Source of the DNA: Caulobacteraceae bacterium
GTDB lineage: Bacteria > Pseudomonadota > Alphaproteobacteria > Caulobacterales > Caulobacteraceae
Length of the DNA stretch: 12,481 nt
Direction of reading: 5' to 3'
Assembly (NCBI GenBank): GCA_013815405.1
Contig: JACDGF010000022.1
Location: forward strand, 1 to 12,481
The notes below the pieces were generated by a model. The model did no database searches and was not told the DNA's origin. It saw nothing but the letters and a program-made list of their open reading frames with translations. Both the position numbers and the translations under genes were made by a program. Below, piece by piece: positions 4,354 to 11,925 of the stretch. The first letter of the stretch is position 1, and each line of letters opens with the position of its first letter.

Positions 4354-6486
4354 GTGGCCGATCGCCGCCCAGGATGGAAGAAACTTGCCCTCCTTTTGGG
4401 CGCAGTCTCGGCTGGTGAACTTGCTAGCCCCGCCCGCGCCGAGGAAGGCATGTGGACCTTCGACGACTTTCCGGCGGGGCGGGTGGAGCGGTCGCTGGGG
4501 GTTCGCCTGGGGCGCGATTGGCTGGACCGCGTCCGCGGCGCCTCGGTGCGCCTGACCACGGGCTGCTCGGCGTCGCTGGTGTCGCGGGATGGGCTGGCTC
4601 TGACCAACCATCACTGCGTCATGGCCTGCGAGCAGAGCCTGTCGAGCCCGACCGCCCACTATATCGACGAGGGCTTCCTGACCGACGCGCGGCCCGATGA
4701 GCGCCAATGCCCCGGCATGCAGGCGGAGATCCTGACCGGCATTACCGACGTCACCGGGCCGATCTTCGCCGCCTCCTCCGGAAAGGTCGGCGCCGACTAT
4801 GTGAACGCCCGGGAAGGGGCGATCTTCAGCGCCGAGCGGGCCGCCTGCGGGGCCGACCCGAGGCTGCGCTGTCAGGTGATCGCTTTCTTCGGCGGCGGCT
4901 TGTTCAAGCTCTACAAGTACCGGACATACCCCGACGTCAGGCTGGTGTTCGCGCCCGAATTCGCCGCCGCCTTTTTCGGCGGCGATGAGGATAACTTCAA
5001 CTTCCCCCGCTTCGACCTCGATTGCGCCTTCCTGCGTCTCTACGAGGGCGGAAGGCCGGCGCTGACGCCCGGTTTTCTGACCTGGTCCGCGCCCCCGCCG
5101 AAGGCCGGAGAGGCGGTGTTCACGTCGGGGAGCCCCGGCGCCACGGAACGATCCTTCACCGTCGCCCAGCTCGAAACCCAGCGCGACATCGCCATACCGA
5201 TCGGCGAGGCCCAGCGATCGGACCTTCGCGGCCGGCTTACCCTGTTCGCCGACGAGAGCCCGGACCATCGGCGCATCGCAACCGATTCGATCTTCGCCCA
5301 GGACAACGCTCTTCAGGTGCTTCGGGGGCGCGCCAGGACCTTGCGCGACCCCGCCTTCATGTCCGCCCGGCGCGCCGAGGAAGCGCGGCTGAAAGCGCGG
5401 CTGGCCGTCGATCCCGCCCTCGCCGCCCAGATCGGCGATCCCTGGGCCGAGATCGCCCAGGCCCAGAAGGCCTATGGAGAACAGTACATCGTCTGGCGCC
5501 AGTTGGAGAGCGGGGCCGGCGGCGGCGCCCAGCTCTTCGGCTACGCCCGCGCCCTGGTCCGCGCCGCCCTGGAGAGGCCCAAACCCTCCGCCCGGCGCCT
5601 GCCGGAGTTCGCCGATTCGCGGCTGGCCCTTCTTAGGAAGACACTGTTCGACGACAAGCCGGCCCCTCCGGAACTCGACACGCTCTTCCTCGTGTTCTGG
5701 TTCTCCAAGACGCGCGAATCCCTGGGCGCGGATTCCCCGGCCACCCTGGCCTTTCTGGAGGGCCAGAGCTCCGAGGCCCTGGCGCGGCGGCTGATCCAGG
5801 GCAGCCGCCTGGCCGATCCCGCGCGGCGCCGCGCCCTCTGGGACGGCGGCCTGGCGGCGATCCAGGCGTCGGACGATGCGCTGATCAGGTATGTGCTGGC
5901 CACCGATCCCTATTCCCGCGCCGCCCGCGAGCTTTGGGAGGACGAGGTCGAGGGGCCTGTCGACCGCGCCAGCGAACGCATCGCCCGCCTGCGCGTGGCC
6001 GTCCTGGGCCGCTCGCTCTACCCCGACGCTACCTTTTCCCCCCGCCTGAGCTACGGCCAGGTCGCGGGATGGGAGGACGGAGCCTCCCACATCGCGCCCT
6101 TCACGACGTTTTCCGGCCTCTATGCCCGGGCGACCGGGTCGGCGCCTTTCGCGCTCCCCCCGCGATGGCTGGCGGCCAAATCGGCGCTTGCTCCGGATAC
6201 GGTGCTGAACTTCGTCACCACCAACGACATCACCGGGGGCAACTCCGGCTCGCCGGTGGTCAACGCCAAGGCCGAGATCGTCGGAACCGCCTTCGACGGC
6301 AATCGCCCTTCGATCGCCGGCGACTACGCCTATGACGGCGCCGTGAACCGCACCGTGGTGGTCGCCACCGGCGCGATCGGCGAGGCGCTCGACAAGGTCT
6401 ATGGCCGGGCGGCGCTGGTCAGGGAGTTGAAGGGGCGAAAAGGCCCGCCACCTATCCAGAACCCGCACGATGGTGACCGCCGATGA
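4354..6486 (+). CDS. S46-family dipeptidyl-peptidase, exported (DPP7/DPP11 type)
   Basis: Serine exopeptidase that removes dipeptides from the N-terminus of oligopeptides in the periplasm or at the cell surface; 710 aa, the usual S46 length. Seen: signal peptide MADRRPGWKKLALLLGAVSA, ending PARA before EEG (cleavage near residue 29); GLALTNHHC with H86/H87; GGDEDNFNFPRFDLDCAF with D223; and GGNSGSPVV with nucleophile S631. This is the S46 His-Asp-Ser triad at the usual spacing. G649 in AFDGN, 18 residues after the Ser, sits where Gly is found in DPP7 (hydrophobic P1) and Arg in DPP11 (acidic P1), so DPP7-like specificity is inferred. Start: GTG at 4354 gives a proper signal peptide; the in-frame ATG at 4252 would add 34 residues that mask it. 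No strong ribosome site. The stop overlaps the next ATG (ATGA, 6483-6486). Confidence 0.92.
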   Translation: MADRRPGWKKLALLLGAVSAGELASPARAEEGMWTFDDFPAGRVERSLGVRLGRDWLDRVRGASVRLTTGCSASLVSRDGLALTNHHCVMACEQSLSSPTAHYIDEGFLTDARPDERQCPGMQAEILTGITDVTGPIFAASSGKVGADYVNAREGAIFSAERAACGADPRLRCQVIAFFGGGLFKLYKYRTYPDVRLVFAPEFAAAFFGGDEDNFNFPRFDLDCAFLRLYEGGRPALTPGFLTWSAPPPKAGEAVFTSGSPGATERSFTVAQLETQRDIAIPIGEAQRSDLRGRLTLFADESPDHRRIATDSIFAQDNALQVLRGRARTLRDPAFMSARRAEEARLKARLAVDPALAAQIGDPWAEIAQAQKAYGEQYIVWRQLESGAGGGAQLFGYARALVRAALERPKPSARRLPEFADSRLALLRKTLFDDKPAPPELDTLFLVFWFSKTRESLGADSPATLAFLEGQSSEALARRLIQGSRLADPARRRALWDGGLAAIQASDDALIRYVLATDPYSRAARELWEDEVEGPVDRASERIARLRVAVLGRSLYPDATFSPRLSYGQVAGWEDGASHIAPFTTFSGLYARATGSAPFALPPRWLAAKSALAPDTVLNFVTTNDITGGNSGSPVVNAKAEIVGTAFDGNRPSIAGDYAYDGAVNRTVVVATGAIGEALDKVYGRAALVRELKGRKGPPPIQNPHDGDRR

Positions 6487-7100
6487 AACTCTATGACAGC
6501 CGCCGCGCCCCCAACCCCCGCCGGGTGCGCTGGCTGATGGCCGAAAAGGCGATCGAGGACATCCAGGTGGAGGATGTGGATTTGTTCGCCGGGCGTCATC
6601 GTACGCCGGACTATCTGGCCCGCGCCGGCATCGCCAACGTCCCGGCCCTGACCTTGGACGACGGGACCACGATCACCGAATCCCTGGCCATCTGCCGCTA
6701 TCTCGAAGCCCTCTACCCGGCGCCCAATCTGTTCGGCTTGGGCGCCCGCGAGACGGCGGTCATCGAGATGTGGACCCGCCGCGCCGAGATGATGGCCGCC
6801 ACCCCGCTGATGATGGCGGTCCGGCACGGCCATCCCGCCCTGGCCGCCCTGGAAACCCAGGTTCCCGAGGTGGCCGCCGCCAACCGGCGGAGCGCCGAAC
6901 GGTCCCTGGCCGTCTTCGATCGGCGCCTGGGCGAGAGCGAGTGGCTGGGCGCCGACCGTGTCACCATCGCCGACGGCGTCCTCTTCATCGGCATGGACTT
7001 CGCCCGCATGGTGCGCTTCGCGGTCCCCGAGGCCCTGGCCAACCTCACCCGCTGGCTGGCGGCCATGCGCGCGCGGCCCACCGCGACGGCCGGGACCTGA
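6483..7100 (+). CDS. Glutathione S-transferase family protein
   Basis: Cytosolic GST-fold protein, 205 aa, expected to conjugate glutathione to electrophiles or to act as a glutathione-dependent lyase or isomerase; substrate unknown. Seen: N-terminal thioredoxin-like domain (1-78) beginning MKLYDSRRAPNPRRVRWLMA, cis-proline P54 in NVPAL, glutathione-binding E66-S67 in TESLAICRYLE; C-terminal helical domain from about 87 with the N-capping motif VTIADGVLF (D164). The ATG at 6483 overlaps the peptidase stop by 4 bases, so both are probably on one transcript with coupled translation, although no functional link is obvious. It ends 7 bases from the convergent thioesterase gene, with no room for a separate terminator. 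Confidence 0.92.
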   Translation: MKLYDSRRAPNPRRVRWLMAEKAIEDIQVEDVDLFAGRHRTPDYLARAGIANVPALTLDDGTTITESLAICRYLEALYPAPNLFGLGARETAVIEMWTRRAEMMAATPLMMAVRHGHPALAALETQVPEVAAANRRSAERSLAVFDRRLGESEWLGADRVTIADGVLFIGMDFARMVRFAVPEALANLTRWLAAMRARPTATAGT

Positions 7101-7107
7101 AGATCGT

Positions 7108-7563
7108 TCAGGCCCGCCGCTTCACTTTCTTCAGTATGGCCGAGAAGTTGAGTAGGGGCCGGTCGCCGGTGGAGACCAAGCCCCGGATGAAAATCAGCGA
7201 TCCGCCGGCCCGTACGACCTCACCGGTCGCTTCGATGAGGTCGCCCTCGCGGGCGACGTCGATGAACTCGCCGTTGAGGGAGGCGGTCACCGAGCCGGTG
7301 TCCTCGATGACCTCGGCCGCGATGCAAAAGAGGGCATGGTCGGCGAAGGTCATCAGGCAGCCGCCGTGCATGAATCCGCCGCCGTTCATGTGCTTCTTCT
7401 CGGCGCGGAAGGCGCAGACCATCCGCCCGCCCTCCGCCTCGCGACAGTAGAAGGGACCGGCGAGCAACTCGAAGGGGTCGGCGCTCCAAATGCGCCAGCC
7501 GGCCCATTCGCCCTCGGTTATCTCTACGGGCGCCCAGGGCGCCCCCGCATCGCCGCCGTCCAT
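7108..7563 (-). CDS. PaaI-family hotdog-fold thioesterase
   Basis: Acyl-CoA thioesterase-like protein, 151 aa, hydrolysing a CoA thioester in the cytosol. Seen: after an N-terminal stretch (PFELLAGPFYCRE) comes the hotdog core with NGGGFMHGGCLMTFADHALF (60-79): N60, H66-G67-G68 and the acidic D75 match the PaaI active-site pattern HGG-x(n)-AD. Strands SVTASLNGEFIDVAREGD and SLIFIRGLVS complete the fold. Start ATG at 7563 with no strong ribosome site; the N-terminus is the least certain part. The gene is divergent from the acyl-CoA dehydrogenase across 63 bases, suggesting shared control and a role in the same acyl-CoA degradation. Actual substrate (aliphatic or aromatic acyl-CoA) is not evident. 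Confidence 0.88.
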   Translation of the reverse strand: MDGGDAGAPWAPVEITEGEWAGWRIWSADPFELLAGPFYCREAEGGRMVCAFRAEKKHMNGGGFMHGGCLMTFADHALFCIAAEVIEDTGSVTASLNGEFIDVAREGDLIEATGEVVRAGGSLIFIRGLVSTGDRPLLNFSAILKKVKRRA

Positions 7564-7613
7564 GTCGCGAACATCCGTATCCAGGGAGTTTGCCCCAGGC
7601 GATATACGACTTT

Positions 7614-7620
7614 AGGGAGG
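7614..7620 (+). promoter_or_regulatory. Ribosome binding site fixing the acyl-CoA dehydrogenase start
   Basis: AGGGAGG lies 6 bases upstream of the ATG at 7627 and rules out the longer open frame that extends upstream through the antisense of the thioesterase gene. Confidence 0.85.
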
Positions 7621-7626
7621 GTCTCC

Positions 7627-8775
7627 ATGGCCCTCGACCCAGAGACCCGCGACCAGCTGATCGACACCGTCCGGCGCTTCGTCGCCGAGCGCCTGCGCCC
7701 CCTCGAGGCCCAGGTGGCCGAGGACGACGCCATTCCAGAATCGGTCCTGGCAGAGATGCGCGCGCTCGGACTCTATGGCCTGTCCATTCCGCAAGAGTAC
7801 GGCGGTCTCGATCTTTCGATGGAGGATGAATGCCGAGTGGCGATCGAGCTTGGCCGCGCCAGCCCCGCCTTCCGTTCCGCCTTCGGCACCAATGTCGGCA
7901 TCGGCAGCCAGGGGCTGGTGATGTTCGGCACGGACGCCCAGAAGGCCCGGTGGCTTCCGGGCATCGCCTCCGGCGAGATCGTCACCTCCTTCGCCCTGAC
8001 CGAGCCGGAGGCCGGCTCCGACAGCGCCGCGGTGCGCACCCGAGCGATCAAGGACGGCGACGACTATGTGCTGAACGGGACCAAGCGCTACATCACCAAC
8101 GCGAACAAGGCCGGCCTCTTCACGGTGATGGCCCGCACCGATCCCGGCATCAAAGGCGCCGGCGGCGTTTCCGCCTTCCTGGTTCCCCGGAACCTTCCGG
8201 GTCTTTCGATCGGAAAGCCCGAAAAGAAGATGGGCCAGCAAGGCGCCCACATCTGCGACGTGACTTTCGAGGATGTGCGGGTGCCTGCCGAAAGCCGGCT
8301 TGGCGAAGAGGGCGAAGGCTTCAAGGTCGCCATGCGGGTGCTCGATCGCGGGCGCCTGCATATTTCAGCGGTCTGCGTGGGGGTGGCCGAGCGGTTGCTG
8401 GCCGACTGCGTGGCCTATTCCGCCGAACGCAAGCAGTTCGGTCAGCCGATCGCCGCTTTCCAGCTCATCCAGGGGATGATCGCCGATTCCAAGACCGAGG
8501 CCCTGGCCGCCCGCGCCCTGATCCTGGAGAGCGCCCGCGGGCGTGACCGGGGTGAGAACGTCACCCTGGAGGCGGCGGCGGCGAAGTATTTCGCGTCCGA
8601 AATGGTCGGCCGGGTCGCCGATCGCGCGGTGCAGATCTTCGGCGGGGCCGGCTATGTCGCCGACCACGGTATCGAGCGGCTCTACCGCGACGTGCGCATC
8701 TTCCGCATCTACGAAGGCACCAGCCAGATCCAGCAGGTGGTGATCGCGCGCGAGACGATGAAGCGGGGCGGTTAG
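7627..8775 (+). CDS. Acyl-CoA dehydrogenase family protein
   Basis: FAD-dependent dehydrogenase that introduces the alpha-beta double bond into an acyl-CoA, passing electrons to ETF; 382 aa, the normal length. Seen: N-terminal helical domain (about 8-118, with IPQEYGGLDL at 54-63), FAD/substrate loop FALTEPEAGSDSA (122-134), beta-barrel region with YVLNGTKRYITNA and SAFLVPR, then C-terminal helical domain with ERKQFGQPIAAFQLIQ, QIFGGAGYV and RIYEGTSQIQQ, where E363 is the likely catalytic base of short/medium-chain type enzymes. Start chosen for the strong ribosome site at 7614-7620. Divergent from the PaaI thioesterase and first of five co-directional genes. Chain-length preference cannot be read from sequence. 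Confidence 0.95.
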   Translation: MALDPETRDQLIDTVRRFVAERLRPLEAQVAEDDAIPESVLAEMRALGLYGLSIPQEYGGLDLSMEDECRVAIELGRASPAFRSAFGTNVGIGSQGLVMFGTDAQKARWLPGIASGEIVTSFALTEPEAGSDSAAVRTRAIKDGDDYVLNGTKRYITNANKAGLFTVMARTDPGIKGAGGVSAFLVPRNLPGLSIGKPEKKMGQQGAHICDVTFEDVRVPAESRLGEEGEGFKVAMRVLDRGRLHISAVCVGVAERLLADCVAYSAERKQFGQPIAAFQLIQGMIADSKTEALAARALILESARGRDRGENVTLEAAAAKYFASEMVGRVADRAVQIFGGAGYVADHGIERLYRDVRIFRIYEGTSQIQQVVIARETMKRGG

Positions 8776-8818
8776 GGCGCCGATTGGACCCTGCGCCGCC
8801 TGGGCGTTAGGGGAAGGC

Positions 8819-9559
8819 ATGGACCCGCCTTTTGGCGCTCACGGGATGGACGCCCTGCTCCTTCTGGTCGGGCTGGCGGCGGGCGTGGCGACGATCCTGG
8901 GCGGAACGTTCGCCTTGAGGTTCGAAAACCGGATCCATTTGATCCTGGGTTTCAGCGCCGGCGCGGTCATCGGCGTGGCGTTGCTCGATCTCTTGCCCGA
9001 GGCGCTGGAACTGGGGCGCCGGGCCTATGATCTGACCAACATCACCGCGGTCGTCGCGGTGGGGTTCGTCGGCTATCTGGTCGTGGACCGGGCGTTCCTG
9101 ATCGCGAGCGCCGGGCGGAAGGGCGCGCGGGGCCATCTCGGAGCGGGAAGCCTGACCCTGCACAGCCTGCTCGACGGGCTGGGCGTCGGGCTGGGATTTC
9201 AGGTTTCCACCGGCGTGGGCGTCGTCCTGGGGATCGCGGTGCTGGCCCACGATTTCGCGGACGGGGTGAACACCGTCAATGTGAGCCTCTTAGCCACGGG
9301 CGACCCGAAGACCGCCCGCCGGTGGCTGATCGCCGACGCGACCGCCCCGCTGGCGGGCATCGGCGCCAGCCGCCTCCTGACCCTGTCGCAAGCGCATCTG
9401 GCGCTGGTGATGGCGGCTTTCGGCGGCTTCTTCCTCTATATCGGCGCGAGCGAACTGATCCCCGACAGCCACCGGCGTCACCCCCGCGCCTGGACCACGG
9501 CGGCGACGGTGCTTGGGGTAACGGCGATCTATTTGGTCATTCGTCTCGCGGCGTTTTAG
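8819..9559 (+). CDS. ZIP-family metal permease, divergent
   Basis: Integral inner-membrane protein of 246 aa with about eight hydrophobic segments, of the ZIP (Zrt/Irt-like) divalent-metal transporter family. Seen: first segment DALLLLVGLAAGVATILGG, GFSAGAVIGVALLDLLPEA in the second or third, then LTLHSLLDGLGVGLGF (H115, D119) and AVLAHDFADGVNTVN (H144, D145, D148), corresponding to the paired metal-binding helices that usually read HNxxDG and HExPEG, and finally YIGASELIPDSH (E212). The second signature departs from the norm: HDFADG has Ala for Pro and Asp for Glu, so substrate or activity may differ. A strong AGGGGAAGG ribosome site ends 1 base before the ATG at 8819. It lies 43 bases after the dehydrogenase gene. 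Confidence 0.85.
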   Translation: MDPPFGAHGMDALLLLVGLAAGVATILGGTFALRFENRIHLILGFSAGAVIGVALLDLLPEALELGRRAYDLTNITAVVAVGFVGYLVVDRAFLIASAGRKGARGHLGAGSLTLHSLLDGLGVGLGFQVSTGVGVVLGIAVLAHDFADGVNTVNVSLLATGDPKTARRWLIADATAPLAGIGASRLLTLSQAHLALVMAAFGGFFLYIGASELIPDSHRRHPRAWTTAATVLGVTAIYLVIRLAAF

Positions 9560-9595
9560 AATGGAGCAAAGCGTCGGGGCCGGCCCGCCCCACTC

Positions 9596-9600
9596 GGAGA
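9596..9600 (+). promoter_or_regulatory. Ribosome binding site fixing the second GST start
   Basis: GGAGA lies 5 bases before the ATG at 9606. It favours that start over the in-frame ATG at 9561, which would add 15 non-homologous residues. Confidence 0.75.
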
Positions 9601-9605
9601 CCCCG

Positions 9606-10244
9606 ATGATCCTCTATGGTTCTTCCCTGTCGCCCTACGTCCGCAAGACCCTGGCCTATGCCGCCGAAAAAGGGTTGGAGTTGGAACTCGTTTCCATCGG
9701 TCTTGGCAATGTCGACCCCGCTTTCCGCGAGGCCAGCCCGTTCGGTAAGATGCCAGGCTTTCGCGATGGCGATTTCGCGATCTCCGATTCCACCGCGATC
9801 ATCACCTATCTGGAGGCGAAACACCCCCAGCCGCCGTTGCTGCCGGCCGAGCCCAAGAGCCGCGCGCGGGCGATCTGGTACGAGGAGTTCGCCGACACCA
9901 TTCTTGTGGCGTGCATGGGCAAGCTCTTCTTCAACCGGGTCGTCGCGCCGCGGTTCCTGGGCCAGGAGGGCGATCTGGCTCTCGCAGACAAGGCAGAGAA
10001 GGAGGAGTTTCCGCCGCTCCTCGACTATATCGAAAAGGTCATGCCGGCGTCGGGCCATCTGGTCGACGACCGCCTCACGCTCGCCGACCTCGCTGTGGCC
10101 AGCCCCTTCGTGAATTTCGCCCACGTGGGGGTGACCGTCGACGCCGCCGCCCACCCGAAGACCGCGGCGTTCGTCGAGGCCATCCTGGCACGGCCGTCCT
10201 TCGCGCCCATCGTGGCCCAGGAGAAGGCTTTTTTCGCGCGCTAG
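9606..10244 (+). CDS. Glutathione S-transferase family protein (second copy)
   Basis: Cytosolic GST-fold protein, 212 aa, not closely similar to the GST at 6483-7100 and so not a recent duplicate. Seen: thioredoxin-like domain starting MILYGSSLSPYVRKTLAYAA, cis-proline P50 in SPFGKMPGF, glutathione-binding D61-S62 in ISDSTAIITYLEAKHP; C-terminal helical domain with HLVDDRLTLADLAVASPF (D161 N-cap). The N-terminal SxSPYVRK pattern suggests a Ser- or Tyr-type catalytic centre; the substrate is unknown. It is followed after 17 bases by the UDG-family gene, probably in one transcript. Confidence 0.92.
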   Translation: MILYGSSLSPYVRKTLAYAAEKGLELELVSIGLGNVDPAFREASPFGKMPGFRDGDFAISDSTAIITYLEAKHPQPPLLPAEPKSRARAIWYEEFADTILVACMGKLFFNRVVAPRFLGQEGDLALADKAEKEEFPPLLDYIEKVMPASGHLVDDRLTLADLAVASPFVNFAHVGVTVDAAAHPKTAAFVEAILARPSFAPIVAQEKAFFAR

Positions 10245-10261
10245 AGTCCAAGATTGGCGAG

Positions 10262-10846
10262 GTGACCCTCGACTCCGTCCTGGCTGAAATCCGTGCCTGC
10301 CGCGCCTGCGCGCCCGATCTCGCGCACGCTCCGCGCCCCATCCTCCAGGTGAGGGCCGAAACGCGGCTGCTGATCTGCGGGCAGGCCCCCGGCCGGCGGG
10401 TTCACGAGAGCGGGAAGCCCTTCGACGATCCTTCCGGTGACCGGTTGCGGCGTTGGATGGGAATCGACCGGGAGACGTTCTACGGTCATCCGGCCATCGG
10501 CGTGGCGGCCATGGCCTTCTGCTATCCGGGAACCGCCGCGGGCGGCGGGGACCATCCTCCGCCGGCGCGCTGCGCGACCCTCTGGCGAAGCCGCTTGCTG
10601 GAATCCCTGCCCAAGGTGGAGCTGACCCTGTTGCTCGCCGGCCGGCCCAGATGTGGGCCTTGGGTGGAGGGACCAAAAGCTCGATGGACGGCGCCGTGCG
10701 CGCCTGGCCAGACCATCTGCCCGCCATCCTGGGTCATGCCGCATCCCTCGTGGCGCAACAGCGGCTGGCTCGCGCACAACCCCTGGTTCGAGGCGGAGGT
10801 CACGCCCTATCTGCGACGCCGCGTCCGCGACCTGCTGGCGGCATGA
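10262..10846 (+). CDS. Uracil-DNA glycosylase family protein with internally misframed segment
   Basis: UDG-superfamily protein, 194 aa as read, whose members remove uracil or related damaged bases from DNA. Seen: CRAC (C13, C16), active-site motif LLICGQAPGRRVHESGKPFDDPSGDRLRRW (from residue 37), FYGHPAIGVAAMAFCYPG, and the C-terminal motif MPHPSWRNSGWLAHNPWFEAE (H161-P162-S163). Residues about 129-157 look foreign (PRCGPWVEGPKARW...), while another plus-strand frame over about 10645-10731 gives the expected family sequence (AQMWALGGG... AVRAWPDHLPAIL). A loss of one base (or four) near 10640-10645 and a gain of one G near 10729-10733 explain this; see findings. Start GTG at 10262 begins the homology (TLDSVLAEIRACRAC). 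The stop overlaps the next ATG (ATGA). Confidence 0.85.
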   Translation: MTLDSVLAEIRACRACAPDLAHAPRPILQVRAETRLLICGQAPGRRVHESGKPFDDPSGDRLRRWMGIDRETFYGHPAIGVAAMAFCYPGTAAGGGDHPPPARCATLWRSRLLESLPKVELTLLLAGRPRCGPWVEGPKARWTAPCAPGQTICPPSWVMPHPSWRNSGWLAHNPWFEAEVTPYLRRRVRDLLAA

Positions 10847-11841
10847 GGCGCGCCCTTGTCCTGGCGCTGGCGGGCTCGCTTGCCGCCTGCGCGCCGACCT
10901 TGCAGCGGGCGGGCAGGCCGCAGGTCGGGTTCGTCGGGCCGCGGCTGGAGGCCGAGCGCTTCGTCAGTTTCGACGGCGCGCGCCTGGGGCTGACGCGCTG
11001 GGACGCGCGGGGCGAACCCTGGGCGGTGGTGATCGGCGTCCACGGTATGAACGACTACGGCCACGCCTTCCACTTGGCGGCGGACTATTGGGCGAGCCTG
11101 GGCGTCACCACCCTGGCCTATGACCAGCGCGGCTTTGGCCGATCTCCGGAGCGGGGCGTGTGGGCGCCCGATGACTTGAGAATCGAGGATCTGCGCACCA
11201 TTGCCGCCCTTGCGCGGCGGCGATACCCGCACGCGATCATCGCCGTGGCCGGCGAGAGCCTGGGCGGGGCGGTGGCCATCGAGGCCTTCGCCTCTGATCG
11301 CCCGCCGGACGCCGATCGTCTGATCGTCCTGGCTCCGGCGGTCTGGGGCTGGTCCACCCAGCCGCTGCCCTACAAAACCCTGCTGTGGATCGTGGCCCAT
11401 GCCGCGCCCGGCGCGGTGATCACGCCCCCGCGCTGGCTCGCCGGCCGCATCACGCCCAGCGACAACCGGCCCGAACTGATCGCCATGGGCCAAGATCCCC
11501 TGATGATTTGGGGCGTCCGCTCGGACGCCCTCTATGGCCTGGTCGAGACCATGGAGAGGGCCTGGCGGCAAATCGGACAGGTGCGCGCGCCGATCCTCTA
11601 CCTCTACGGGGCCCATGACGAGATAATCCCCAAGGGTCCTACCGTCGAGGCAAACGGACGAATGAGCGGGCAGGGGCGGTCGGCCTACTATGCGAACGGC
11701 TGGCACCTCCTGCTGCGCGACCGCCAGGCGCCGAGCGTGTGGGCCGACACGTTGAGCTTCCTGCGCGATCCGGCCGCGCCCCTGCCCTCGGGCGCCCCGC
11801 CCATTCCTGCCGCGCGTCCGGCCACGCCCGAGCGTCCTTGA
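10843..11841 (+). CDS. Alpha/beta-hydrolase lipoprotein (lysophospholipase / monoacylglycerol-lipase type)
   Basis: Serine hydrolase of 332 aa anchored by a lipid after export. Seen: lipoprotein signal MRRALVLALAGSLAAC with lipobox LAAC (C16); oxyanion-side motif VIGVHGMNDYGHAF; AYDQRGFGRS; nucleophile elbow GESLGG (S139); YGAHDEIIP with acid D259; and NGWHLLLRD with H288, giving a complete Ser-Asp-His triad. The pattern resembles COG2267 lysophospholipases. A Pro/Ala-rich tail follows residue 310. The ATG at 10843 overlaps the UDG-family stop by 4 bases; the frame is open further upstream, but only because that region is the displaced frame of the UDG-family gene. Substrate is inferred to be a lysophospholipid, monoglyceride or other ester at the membrane. 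Confidence 0.9.
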   Translation: MRRALVLALAGSLAACAPTLQRAGRPQVGFVGPRLEAERFVSFDGARLGLTRWDARGEPWAVVIGVHGMNDYGHAFHLAADYWASLGVTTLAYDQRGFGRSPERGVWAPDDLRIEDLRTIAALARRRYPHAIIAVAGESLGGAVAIEAFASDRPPDADRLIVLAPAVWGWSTQPLPYKTLLWIVAHAAPGAVITPPRWLAGRITPSDNRPELIAMGQDPLMIWGVRSDALYGLVETMERAWRQIGQVRAPILYLYGAHDEIIPKGPTVEANGRMSGQGRSAYYANGWHLLLRDRQAPSVWADTLSFLRDPAAPLPSGAPPIPAARPATPERP

Positions 11842-11881
11842 GGATCGCGGCGGGGTTGTGAGGTCGGCGCCGCCGTCGTAG

Positions 11882-11898
11882 AGGCGGGCCGCCTTTTT
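11882..11898 (+). terminator. Terminator-like GC hairpin with T-run
   Basis: AGGCGG (11882-11887) and CCGCCT (11889-11894) are reverse complements, with TTTTT at 11894-11898. The one-base gap means the outer pairs AGGC/GCCT would form around a 5-base loop. An alternative pairing uses the CCGCC upstream (11870-11874). It lies 41 bases after the hydrolase stop and would end the plus-strand run beginning at 7627. Confidence 0.45.
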
Positions 11899-11925
11899 GG
11901 TCATCTTGCCGTCCCAAGGGTCTTC

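Noticed and set aside
4221..4607. Longer N-terminus for the antitoxin, starting as far upstream as 4607
   Set aside because: The extra 129 residues are Arg/Ser/Pro-rich antisense of the peptidase N-terminus, and antitoxins of this family are about 80-90 aa.
4267..6468. 733-codon open frame on the minus strand opposite the S46 peptidase
   Set aside because: Composition is typical of antisense reading of a high-GC gene (Gly/Arg/Ala-rich, no recognisable domain). The plus strand has a complete S46 protein with its triad.
7564..7626. CGTAT...ATACG arms (7576-7580 and 7604-7608) as an operator between thioesterase and acyl-CoA dehydrogenase
   Set aside because: Arms of only five bases, 23 bases apart, too weak to distinguish from chance.
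10453..10842. Upstream extension of the alpha/beta-hydrolase into the UDG-family gene, as a possible fusion
   Set aside because: The lipoprotein signal at 10843 with LAAC and the ATGA junction mark a separate gene. The upstream open frame only partly carries displaced UDG sequence and lacks the UDG N-terminal motif.
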